From AR5 sp041497115 (lineage in GTDB: Bacteria > Methylomirabilota > Methylomirabilia > Rokubacteriales > CSP1-6): 64,000 nt of DNA. The notes beneath the pieces were generated by a model. It did no database searches, was not told the origin of the DNA, and was given only the letters and a program-made list of their open reading frames with translations. The position numbers and the translations under genes are program-made. The stretch covers positions 1 to 64,000 of the forward strand of contig JBGQFW010000003.1 of assembly GCA_041497115.1 (NCBI GenBank), read 5' to 3'. Below, in pieces: positions 16,017 to 23,268 of this stretch; positions within the stretch are counted from its first letter, which is position 1, and each line of letters opens with the position of its first letter.

Positions 16017-16787
16017 TCACTCGCCCCGGAAGAGCGGCTTGCGCTTCTCGAGCATGGCGCGGCGCCCCTCGCCGGCGTCCGCGCTCTTTCGCGCGCGCAG
16101 CGCGGCGGCGTCGAGGTCGTCGACGACGACGGCCGGGCGCGCCGCGACCGCGCGCTGGATCACCTGCTTCATCCCGGCGAGGGCGAGCGGCGCGTTGTCG
16201 GCGAGCGTCCGCGCGAGGGCCAGGGCGGCCGCCTCGACCTCGGCGGCGGGCACGACCTGGTGCACCATGCCGATCTCGTGGGCCCGGCGGCCGTCGATGG
16301 GCCGCCCGGTGAAGAGCAGGTGACGCGTGTGGGCGGGGCCGATCACCTCGATCAGCTTCTGGCCGAGCGGGAAGGGGACGATCATGCCGATCCGCGCCAG
16401 CGGCATGCCGATGCGGGCGGTGTCCGCCATCACGCGCAGGTCGCAGTGCAGCGCCAGCTCGCAGCCGCCCGCGATCGCGTCGCCGTGCACGAGCGCGATG
16501 GTGGGATGGCGCGAGCGCTCCACGCGCTGCAGGACGGCCACCACGTCGCCCTCGGGATCGCGGACGCCGCCGCGCGCCTCCATCTCCTTGAGGTCCATGC
16601 CGGCGCAGAAGGCGGGGCCGGCGCCGCGCACGACGACCACGCGCACATCGCGCCGCCCCTCCAGCTCGTCGAAGGCGGCGCCCAGGCCGGTGAGCATCGC
16701 GCCGTTCATGGCGTTGCGCTGGCCCGGCCGGTTGAGCGTGACGGTGGCGATGCCCTCGCTGACGGCCGTGAGGATCTCGTCGGACAT
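16017..16787 (-). CDS. Enoyl-CoA hydratase/isomerase family protein
   Basis: 256 aa. Crotonase fold: VTLNRPGQRNAMN near residue 15, the oxyanion-hole segment AFCAGMDL and the second one HGDAIAGGCELAL, then LPLARIGMI-type helix. Acts on acyl-CoA esters (hydration, isomerisation or related chemistry). First gene of the six-gene minus-strand operon. It is separated from the divergent acyl-CoA dehydrogenase by only 25 nt, which contain a perfect inverted repeat. A longer reading from 16814 would overlap that repeat and is less likely. Confidence 0.92.
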   Translation of the reverse strand: MSDEILTAVSEGIATVTLNRPGQRNAMNGAMLTGLGAAFDELEGRRDVRVVVVRGAGPAFCAGMDLKEMEARGGVRDPEGDVVAVLQRVERSRHPTIALVHGDAIAGGCELALHCDLRVMADTARIGMPLARIGMIVPFPLGQKLIEVIGPAHTRHLLFTGRPIDGRRAHEIGMVHQVVPAAEVEAAALALARTLADNAPLALAGMKQVIQRAVAARPAVVVDDLDAAALRARKSADAGEGRRAMLEKRKPLFRGE

Positions 16788-16790
16788 GGG

Positions 16791-16808
16791 CGGGATGGTA
16801 TCATCCCG
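16791..16808. promoter_or_regulatory. Inverted repeat in the divergent promoter region; contains TATCAT -10
   Basis: CGGGATG-gtat-CATCCCG is a perfect 7-bp dyad filling most of the 25-nt gap between the enoyl-CoA hydratase and acyl-CoA dehydrogenase genes. The plus-strand -10 hexamer TATCAT (16799-16804) lies inside it, 8 nt before the ATG at 16813. A regulator bound here could control both acyl-CoA operons. Confidence 0.55.
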
Positions 16809-16812
16809 GCCC

Positions 16813-17976
16813 ATGACGATGTTTCCCGGCTTCACGCTGCCCGACGAGCTGCGCGTGCTGCGCGAGCAGGTCCGGCGCTTCATTCGCGAGGAGATCATCC
16901 CGCTCGAGCAGCGGCTCGATCCCGACGCGCCCGGCATTCCGCCGGAGGACTGGGAGCGTCTGTCCGCCAAGACGAAGGCGGCGGGGCTGTGGGCGCTGGC
17001 CGCGCCCGAGCAGTACGGCGGCGGCGGGCTCGACACGTTCAGCGTCTGCGTGCTGTACGAGGAGATGGCGCAGCACCGCATGGGCCTCTACAACATCGGC
17101 TGCGGCGTCTTCGGCCGCTATCCGCCGCCGGCGATCTGGGCCGGCAGCAAGGAGCAGATCGCGAAGTACGCCGAGCCGACGGTGCGCGAGGGATGGCGGA
17201 CGTTCTTCGCGATCACCGAGCCCTCCGGAGGCTCGGACCCGGCGGGAGCGATCCAGACGCGCGCCGAGCGGCGCGGCGACACGTGGGTGCTGAACGGGCG
17301 CAAGGTCTTCATCTCGAACATCGACGGGGCGAAGTGGGGCGTGGTCTTCGCGCGGACGGACAAGGCGAGGGGGCGCGCCGGGATCTCGTGCTTCGTCATC
17401 GAGCCCGGCACGCCCGGGTTCACGTGGAAGAACATCCGCACGATCCGCACCGCGGCGATTCCGAACGACGTCCTCTTCGAGGAGTGCGCGCTGCCGCTCG
17501 ACGCGCTCGTCGGCGCCGAGGGGCAGGGGCTCGATCTCGCGTTCGACCTGCTCGTGAAGAACCGCTTCCCGTACTCGGCGACCAACCTCGGCGTCGCCGT
17601 CGCCGCGCACCGCATGGCGATCGAGCACGCGAAGCAGCGGGAGACGTTCGGGCAGAAGCTCTCGCAGCGCCAGGCGATCCAGTGGATGCTGGCCGACGCG
17701 GAGGTCGAGATCCGCGCGTGCCGGTGGCTCATCTGGGAGGGCGCCTGGAAGGCCGACCGCGGCGAGGACGCGCGCGTCGAGGCGTCGATCGCCAAGCTCT
17801 ACTCGAGCGAGGTGCTGGGGCGCGTGGTGGACGCCGCCGTGCAGATCCACGGCGGCTACGGCGTGTCCAAGGAGTTCCCGCTGGAGCGCTGGTATCGCGA
17901 GGCGCGCGTGCGGCGCATCGGCGAGGGACCGTCGGAGGTGCATCGCATGGTCATCGCCCGCCAGCTCTTCCGCTGA
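16813..17976 (+). CDS. Acyl-CoA dehydrogenase
   Basis: 387 aa. Complete ACAD fold: N-terminal helical domain (LREQVRRFIREEIIPLE), FAD/substrate loop FFAITEPSGGSDPAG, middle beta domain with GRKVFISN, and C-terminal RETFGQKLSQRQAIQWMLAD and QIHGGYGVSKEFPLERWYRE. It should introduce an alpha-beta double bond in an acyl-CoA, passing electrons to ETF in the cytoplasm. Start at 16813 lies 8 nt after a -10 box, with no Shine-Dalgarno site. Its stop overlaps the CoA-transferase start (TGATG). Confidence 0.94.
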   Translation: MTMFPGFTLPDELRVLREQVRRFIREEIIPLEQRLDPDAPGIPPEDWERLSAKTKAAGLWALAAPEQYGGGGLDTFSVCVLYEEMAQHRMGLYNIGCGVFGRYPPPAIWAGSKEQIAKYAEPTVREGWRTFFAITEPSGGSDPAGAIQTRAERRGDTWVLNGRKVFISNIDGAKWGVVFARTDKARGRAGISCFVIEPGTPGFTWKNIRTIRTAAIPNDVLFEECALPLDALVGAEGQGLDLAFDLLVKNRFPYSATNLGVAVAAHRMAIEHAKQRETFGQKLSQRQAIQWMLADAEVEIRACRWLIWEGAWKADRGEDARVEASIAKLYSSEVLGRVVDAAVQIHGGYGVSKEFPLERWYREARVRRIGEGPSEVHRMVIARQLFR

Positions 17977-19115
17977 TGCTGCCGCTCGAGGGGCTCCGCG
18001 TCGTCGAGATCGCGCAGAACCTCGCCGGGCCGATCGCCGCCGAGATCCTCGCCCACATGGGCGCCGACGTGATCAAGGTCGAGCGGCCGGAGGGCGACGA
18101 CGCGCGGCGCTGGGGGCCGCCCTTCCACAAGGGCGTGTCGCCCGGCTACCTCGCCGTCAACGCCAACAAGCGCTCGATCAGCGTGGACCTCAAGGACCCC
18201 GCCGCCGTCGCGCGGCTGCTGCCGCTCATCGCCGAGGCCGACGTGCTCGTGCAGAACCTCAAGCCCGGCTCGCTGGAGGCGCTCGGCCTCGGCGCCGCCG
18301 ACCTCACCGCGCGCCATCCGCGTCTCGTGTACTGCTCGGTGTGGGCGTTCGGCCACACCGGGCCGCTCCGGCTCAAGCCGGGTTACGAGCCGATGGTGCA
18401 GGCGTTTTCCGGCCTCATGATGATGAACGGCGACGAGGGCGGGCCGCCGACGCGGATCGGGACGTCGATCCTCGACTACGGCACCGGCATGTGGGCGGCG
18501 ATGGGCGTGCTCGGCGCCCTCGTGCGGCGCGCCGCCACCGGCCGCGGCGGCGTCGTGGACGCCTCGCTCTTCGAGACCGGGCTGGCGTGGCTCAAGGGCC
18601 ACTACGCGAGCTTCCGCACCTCCGGCACCGTGCCCGAGCGCCACCGCACCGGCAGCAACCGCGTGGTGCCCTTCCAGTCGTTCGAGACGAAGACCGGCCC
18701 GCTCATCGTCGCCGCCGGCAACGACCGCCTCTTCGTGAAGCTCGCGGGGGTGCTCGGCCATCCCGAGTGGCCGAAGGATCCGCGCTTCGCCACCAACGCC
18801 GCGCGGGTCGAGCACAAGGACGCGCTGCTCGCCGAGGTCGAGCGCATCTTCCTCACGCGCAGCAAGGGCGACTGGATCGACCGGCTGGAGGCCGAGGGGG
18901 TGCCGTGCGCGGTCATCAACAGCCTGCCGGAGGCGGCCGCGCATCCGCAGACCGCCGCGCTCGACATGATCCAGCCGGTCCCCGGCGACGACTTCTCGCT
19001 CGTCGCGCTGCCGCTGTCCTTCGACGGCGCCCGTCCCGGCATCCGCCGCGCCCCGCCCGCCGTCGGCGAGCACGACGCCGACGTCGCGAAGAGTGGGGGT
19101 CACTGGCCGACGTAG
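17976..19115 (+). CDS. CaiB/BaiF family (class III) CoA-transferase
   Basis: 379 aa. N-terminal signature LPLEGLRVVEIAQNLAGPIA, then GADVIKVERPEGDDAR, NKRSISVDLKD and GLMMMNGDEGGPPTRIGTSI, followed by the DYGTGMWAAMGVLGAL helix. Class III transferases move CoA between carboxylic acids. Co-translated with the acyl-CoA dehydrogenase, so the pair probably activates an acid as its CoA ester and then desaturates it, with the divergent enoyl-CoA hydratase able to act next (inference). Substrate not identifiable. Confidence 0.94.
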   Translation: MLPLEGLRVVEIAQNLAGPIAAEILAHMGADVIKVERPEGDDARRWGPPFHKGVSPGYLAVNANKRSISVDLKDPAAVARLLPLIAEADVLVQNLKPGSLEALGLGAADLTARHPRLVYCSVWAFGHTGPLRLKPGYEPMVQAFSGLMMMNGDEGGPPTRIGTSILDYGTGMWAAMGVLGALVRRAATGRGGVVDASLFETGLAWLKGHYASFRTSGTVPERHRTGSNRVVPFQSFETKTGPLIVAAGNDRLFVKLAGVLGHPEWPKDPRFATNAARVEHKDALLAEVERIFLTRSKGDWIDRLEAEGVPCAVINSLPEAAAHPQTAALDMIQPVPGDDFSLVALPLSFDGARPGIRRAPPAVGEHDADVAKSGGHWPT

Positions 19116-19135
19116 GCACGGCGCGAGCGGCGCTT

Positions 19136-19309
19136 CTAAGGTAGGCGCGTGAGTCGTCCCGACTGGATCAGGTCTACGAGGACGTTCCACTCGCCCTTCT
19201 TCAGGATTGCGAGGTTGTCGGCTTCGCCGATCCGCACTTCGTCACCGGCGATCTCGACTTCGGGGCATTGATCGCACATCGGACACAGGGACATCTTCAC
19301 GTTGTCCAT
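19136..19309 (-). CDS. Small cysteine-rich protein next to MerR regulator
   Basis: 57 aa from the ATG at 19309, preceded by GGGAGGA. Cysteines are spaced CPMCDQCP near the N-terminus, then an acidic stretch EVEIAGDEVRIGE and a helix ILKKGEWNVLVDLIQ. The gene overlaps the 3' end of the MerR gene by 68 nt in another frame and follows it in the same direction, so it is likely co-expressed. A metal or thiol-reactive ligand is likely given the cysteines and the regulator (inference). No family name known to me. Confidence 0.65.
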   Translation of the reverse strand: MDNVKMSLCPMCDQCPEVEIAGDEVRIGEADNLAILKKGEWNVLVDLIQSGRLTRLP

Positions 19310-19748
19310 ATCTCGTCCTCCCTTCGTTGTTGAGCTTCGACCGCCCGGCTCCTTCAATGTGAGCGCAGACTGCCGCCCCGCCGGTTCGTGTCGAGCGCCA
19401 GCCGCTGAGCAGACCGCGAAGGCGATCCCGTCCTTGCTTCAGGTCAGCCAATCGCTGGTCCAACTCCTCGGCCTTCCGCTGCACCAGTTCGCGGACGTGG
19501 GGGCACGGCGCGCGCCCAGCGCGCTTTATGGCGACGATGTCCTTGATCTCGTCGAGCGTGAACCCGAGCCGCTGCGCTTGCCGAACGAACGCGAGAAGCT
19601 CCAGCGTCTTCGCGTCATAGACGCGGTAGCCAGAGGGGGTGCGCCGGGGTGGCGGCAAGATGCCACCAGCCTCGTACAGCCGCAGAGCCTTCCGGGTCGT
19701 GCCCGTACGCCGCGCCACATCACCGATCAGCAGGCCGTCTCGTCTCAT
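19242..19748 (-). CDS. MerR family transcriptional regulator, metal-sensor type
   Basis: 168 aa. Winged helix-turn-helix at residues 6-40 (LIGDVARRTGTTRKALRLYE, then PSGYRVYD), a long dimerisation helix, and cysteines in APCPHVREL (about residue 82) and AVCAHIE (about 128), the positions where heavy-metal MerR proteins place sensor thiols. The last 35 residues after AHIEG look like read-through into the next gene's region and may be dispensable. The promoter has the long spacer typical of MerR control. The effector may be a soft metal such as Zn, Cd, Pb or Hg, not determinable here. Confidence 0.9.
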   Translation of the reverse strand: MRRDGLLIGDVARRTGTTRKALRLYEAGGILPPPRRTPSGYRVYDAKTLELLAFVRQAQRLGFTLDEIKDIVAIKRAGRAPCPHVRELVQRKAEELDQRLADLKQGRDRLRGLLSGWRSTRTGGAAVCAHIEGAGRSKLNNEGRTRYGQREDVPVSDVRSMPRSRDRR

Positions 19749-19756
19749 GTAACCGC

Positions 19757-19788
19757 AGCCTAAACCCGGCCCCTGGGGACAAGGTCAA
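19757..19788 (-). promoter_or_regulatory. MerR-type promoter with 20-nt spacer and dyad operator
   Basis: On the minus strand TTGACC (19783-19788) and TAGGCT (19757-19762) are separated by 20 nt rather than 17, and the spacer holds a dyad centred on TCCCCAGGGG. Overlong spacers with a central dyad are the hallmark of MerR-controlled promoters. The -10 lies 8 nt before the MerR start codon, so the mRNA should be nearly leaderless and autoregulated. Confidence 0.7.
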
Positions 19789-19859
19789 GCGGGAGCGAGA
19801 ACTCGACCGCCGGCGGGGTGCTCACGGGCCTGAGTGACCTAAGCGTGGCCCCCATCTGA

Positions 19860-20699
19860 CTAATCAGCCTCAAGCCCGAGGGCCTGGCGCAGCGCCGCGC
19901 GGCGCTGCTGGTTCTCCGACCACATCCGCCCGCCGCTGAGGCCGCCGTCCACGACGAGGGCGTCGCCGTTCACGAAGGTCGAGTCGTCGCCGGCGAGCCA
20001 GAGCGCGGCGTGCGCGATGTCCTCGGGTAGCCCCGAGCGCTTGATCGGCTGCATGTGCTCCAGCACGCCCTTCATGAGCGGCACGATTGCGTCGGCCTTC
20101 TCGCCCGAGAGGCCGAAGGCCTGGCCGAAGATCGGCGTGGCGATCCCGCCCGGGCAGATGCAGTTGACGCGAACGTTGTGCTCGCCCAGCTCCATGGCCA
20201 CCGTGCGTGTGAGGTGGATGACGGCGGCCTTCGCGGCGCTGTAGACGTGCGGCCCGAATCCCGCGCGCAGGCCGGCCACGCTCGCGGTGCTGATGATCGA
20301 GCCGGCGCCCTGGCGCTTCATCACCGGGGCGGCGTGCTTCATGCCGAGGAAGACGCCGCGCAGCAGCACGCCGAGCGTCTCGTCGAAGCCGGCCACCGCG
20401 ATCTCCTCGATCCCGCCGGTGACGCCGCCGGCGCCGGCGTTGTTGAAGAGGCAGTCGAGGCGGCCGAAGCGCTGCACCGCCTCGGCGATCGCCGCCTGCA
20501 CGTCGGCCTCGCGGCTCACGTCGGTGCGCCGGTACGCCGCGCGGGCGCCGAGCTCGCCGGCCAGCCGGCGACCGCGCTCGTCCTGGATGTCGGCGACGAC
20601 GACCGACGCGCCCTCGGCGACGAAGAGGCGCACGGTGGCCTCGCCGATCCCGCTCGCGCCGCCGGTGATGACCGCGACCTTGCCTGCCAATCTGGCCAT
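19860..20699 (-). CDS. SDR family oxidoreductase
   Basis: 279 aa classical SDR: TGGASGIGEA at residues 12-21, VADIQD cofactor pocket, NNAGAGG, STASVAG and Y-x3-K in YSAAKAAV, closing with GDALVVDGG. The Asp ending VVVAD suggests NAD(H). Downstream of the nitroreductase by 13 nt on the same strand, so a two-gene operon. Substrate unknown; it has the general look of catabolic dehydrogenases of this organism's many SDRs. Confidence 0.93.
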   Translation of the reverse strand: MARLAGKVAVITGGASGIGEATVRLFVAEGASVVVADIQDERGRRLAGELGARAAYRRTDVSREADVQAAIAEAVQRFGRLDCLFNNAGAGGVTGGIEEIAVAGFDETLGVLLRGVFLGMKHAAPVMKRQGAGSIISTASVAGLRAGFGPHVYSAAKAAVIHLTRTVAMELGEHNVRVNCICPGGIATPIFGQAFGLSGEKADAIVPLMKGVLEHMQPIKRSGLPEDIAHAALWLAGDDSTFVNGDALVVDGGLSGGRMWSENQQRRAALRQALGLEAD

Positions 20700-20712
20700 G
20701 GTGCCTTCGTCC

Positions 20713-21378
20713 TCAGCCGCGCAGCGGCGTGCCGCCCCAGCGCTCGAGCGTCGCGAACTCCTCGACGGGCTTGCGCTTGAGCTTCGTGAGCTGCTTCACC
20801 GGCCGGCCCAGCGGCATGACGGCGGCGACGGCGACGTGCGACGGGATGCCGAGCAGAAGCTGGATCTTCGGCTCCTGGGCGACGGCCAGCGTGGTGATGG
20901 TGCCGGCGTACCCCTCCTGGCGCGCGGCCAGCAGCACGTTCCACGCGAACGGGTAGATGGACGCGCCGCTGATCACGCCCACGCGCCGGAGCTCGGCGTC
21001 GGTGGAGGCGACGACCTTGAGATCCACGCCGATCACCAGCACCACCGCCGCCCGGAGGACGGACTCGAGCAGGCGCGCGGGCGGCGTGGTGCGCTCGATG
21101 GTGGCGGCGTCCACCCGCGGCGGGTCGATCGTGTTCCACGGGCTCTCGCCGTTGGCGATCTGCGCGGCGTAGCGCCGGGCGGCCGGCAGGTTCAGCGCGG
21201 ACAGCGCCTCGCGGGTGGCCCGGTCGCGCACGACCACGACGCGCCACCCCTGGCGGTTGCCGCCGCTGGGGGCGAAGCGCGCGCGGTCGAGGATCCGGTA
21301 GAGCGTGGCGTCGTCCAGCGGATCGCTGGTGAACTCGCGGGCGGAGAACGTGGTGCGCAGGACGGCGTCGAGCTCCAT
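20713..21378 (-). CDS. Nitroreductase family protein
   Basis: 221 aa. FMN-binding features of the nitroreductase fold: FSAREFTSDPLDD near the N-terminus, APSGGNRQGWRVVVV at residues 35-49, and a C-terminal IPSHVAVAAVMPLGRP. Family members reduce nitro groups, quinones, flavins or enones with NAD(P)H. GGAGGA lies 7 nt before the ATG and a TAGGAT hexamer sits further upstream. Divergent from the MarR-RND operon. Confidence 0.9.
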   Translation of the reverse strand: MELDAVLRTTFSAREFTSDPLDDATLYRILDRARFAPSGGNRQGWRVVVVRDRATREALSALNLPAARRYAAQIANGESPWNTIDPPRVDAATIERTTPPARLLESVLRAAVVLVIGVDLKVVASTDAELRRVGVISGASIYPFAWNVLLAARQEGYAGTITTLAVAQEPKIQLLLGIPSHVAVAAVMPLGRPVKQLTKLKRKPVEEFATLERWGGTPLRG

Positions 21379-21467
21379 GCGATTTCCTCCGGGATCGGGG
21401 TTGGCCGGCCCATCCTACCGCAGCCGGGCCTCTGGCCCGGAGGCGGCGGGGACGCGGCGACCCTTTA

Positions 21468-21496
21468 TTGACTTAACTATTTACCCCCTGTACCGT
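21468..21496 (+). promoter_or_regulatory. Promoter of the marR-efflux operon
   Basis: TTGACT (21468-21473), a 17-nt spacer and TACCGT (21491-21496), in an AT-rich patch that stands out from its surroundings. The -10 ends 9 nt before the first ATG and no Shine-Dalgarno sequence intervenes. The spacer TAACTATTTA may form part of the MarR operator (inference). Confidence 0.65.
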
Positions 21497-21505
21497 AGCG
21501 GGCCT

Positions 21506-21988
21506 ATGATGCCCCGCCGCCGCCCGCCCCTGCGCCCGGTCACCCGCGACGCCGAGCGGCTGCTCGAGCTGCTCAACGCGCTGGGCTCCACCACCTTCCG
21601 CCAGCTCCTCTGGCAGAAGTCCTCGCCCCTCGACCTGACCTACGCGCAGTCCCAGGTCCTGTTCTACGTGGACGACAATCCCGGCTGCCACATGGGCGAC
21701 GTGGCCAAGGCCTTCGCGGTGACGCTGCCGGCGGTGACCCACACCGTGGACCGCCTCGAGGAGAAGCAGTTCATGCAGCGCGCGGACGATCCGGCCGACC
21801 GCCGCGCCTGGGTGCTGGAGCTCACGCGGCGGGGCGCCGAGATCGCCCACGATCTGAAAGCGGCCCGCATGGAAGGGCTGGAGCGGGTGGTGACGCGCAT
21901 GACGTCCGGCCAGCGGGCGCAGGCCATCGAGGGGCTGGAGGCGCTCGTGGAGGCGGCCCTGACGCGTCCCGGGGGGAGCCGGCGATGA
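21506..21988 (+). CDS. MarR family transcriptional regulator
   Basis: 160 aa from the first of two tandem ATGs (21506, 21509). Winged helix at residues 52-110: TYAQSQVLFYVDDNPGCHMGDVAKAFAV, recognition helix PAVTHTVDRLEE and wing DDPADRRAWVLELT. Such regulators repress adjacent efflux genes and are released by phenolic or lipophilic ligands. It overlaps the adaptor gene by 4 nt (ATGA), consistent with autorepression of a MarR-MFP-RND operon. Confidence 0.92.
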   Translation: MMPRRRPPLRPVTRDAERLLELLNALGSTTFRQLLWQKSSPLDLTYAQSQVLFYVDDNPGCHMGDVAKAFAVTLPAVTHTVDRLEEKQFMQRADDPADRRAWVLELTRRGAEIAHDLKAARMEGLERVVTRMTSGQRAQAIEGLEALVEAALTRPGGSRR

Positions 21989-23268
21989 CGCCGGGCGCGC
22001 GTCGCGGCCTCGCCCTCGTCGCGCTGGCGGCGCTGCCGCTGGCGGCCTGCTCCGACCGCGCCGCCGGCCAGGCCCGGTCGGGCGGCCGGCCGCCGGTCCC
22101 GGTGACGGTCGCCGAGGTCGCGCAGCGCGACGTGCCGGTGCAGCTCAGCGCCATCGGCACCGTGCAGCCGTACACGAGCGTGATCTTGAAGTCGCTCGTC
22201 AACGGCCAGGTCGAGCGCGTCCATTTCAAGGAGGGCGACGACGTCCGCCGGGGCCAGGTGCTGTTCACCCTGGACCAGCGGCCGTTCCAGGCGACGCTGC
22301 GCCAGGCCGAGGCCAACGTCGCGCGCGACCGCGCCGCGCTGGGGCAGGCCGAGGCGGCGTCCAAGCAGCGGCAGGCCGAGGTGTCCCAGGCCGAGGCCAA
22401 CCTGAACCGCGACATGGCGCAGATGGACAACGCGCGCGTCCAGGAGCGCCGCTATCGCGAGCTGGTGGACAAGGAGCTCGTGGCGCGCGAGCAGTACGAT
22501 CAGATCCGCACCAACATGGCCGCCATGGACGCGGTCACGCGCGCCGATCAGGCCGCCATCGAGAACGCGCGCGCGGCGCTCAACGCCGCCGAGGCGACCG
22601 TCGAGAACGCGCGGGCGGTGATCCGGGCCGACGAGGCGGTGGTGGACAGCGCCCGCGTGCAGCTCAGCTACACGGTGTTTCGCGCGCCGATGGACGGTCG
22701 CACCGGCAACGCCACCGCGTTCGTCGGCACCGTGGTGAAGGCCAACGACGACAACGGCGTCGTCACCATCAACCAGGTCCACCCGGTCTACGTGTCGTTC
22801 GCGCTGCCCCAGCAGCTCCTCGCCGACGTCAAGAAGTACCGCGCGCTCGGCCCGCTGGCGGTGCAGGCCGCCCCCACCCAGCAGAAGCAGACGGCGACCC
22901 CGGGCGAGGTGACCTTCGTCAACAACACGGTGGACACCACCACCGGCACCATCCAGCTCAAGGCCACCTTCGCCAACGCCGACAACGTCCTGTGGCCGGG
23001 CCAGTACGCCGACGTGACGCTGACCCTGACGACCGAGCCCAACGTCCTGGTGCTGCCCTCGCAGGCCGTGCAGAGCGGCCAGAACGGGACGTACGTGTTC
23101 GTCGTGAAGGCGGATGCCACGGTGGAGCTGCGGCCGGTGGAGGTGGCGCGGCGCCTGGCCACCGAGATGGTCATCGGCAAAGGGCTGAAGGCGGGTGAGC
23201 GCGTCGTGACCGACGGCCAGCTTCGCCTCGTCCCCGGCGCCAAGGTGGACATCAAGAAGCCGGCATGA
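21985..23268 (+). CDS. RND efflux periplasmic adaptor (MFP), lipoprotein
   Basis: 427 aa. Lipoprotein signal: hydrophobic residues ending in LAAC (Cys21). The adaptor layout follows: beta strand PVPVTVAEVAQRDVPVQLSA, lipoyl half-motif, a long alpha-hairpin with repeated RQAEAN/AALGQAEA patterns (residues 95-215), second lipoyl half FRAPMDGR, beta barrel with VYVSFALPQQ and membrane-proximal domain GERVVTDGQLRLVPG. It bridges the RND pump and an outer-membrane channel. No outer-membrane factor gene follows, so TolC would come from elsewhere. Confidence 0.95.
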   Translation: MTPGARRGLALVALAALPLAACSDRAAGQARSGGRPPVPVTVAEVAQRDVPVQLSAIGTVQPYTSVILKSLVNGQVERVHFKEGDDVRRGQVLFTLDQRPFQATLRQAEANVARDRAALGQAEAASKQRQAEVSQAEANLNRDMAQMDNARVQERRYRELVDKELVAREQYDQIRTNMAAMDAVTRADQAAIENARAALNAAEATVENARAVIRADEAVVDSARVQLSYTVFRAPMDGRTGNATAFVGTVVKANDDNGVVTINQVHPVYVSFALPQQLLADVKKYRALGPLAVQAAPTQQKQTATPGEVTFVNNTVDTTTGTIQLKATFANADNVLWPGQYADVTLTLTTEPNVLVLPSQAVQSGQNGTYVFVVKADATVELRPVEVARRLATEMVIGKGLKAGERVVTDGQLRLVPGAKVDIKKPA

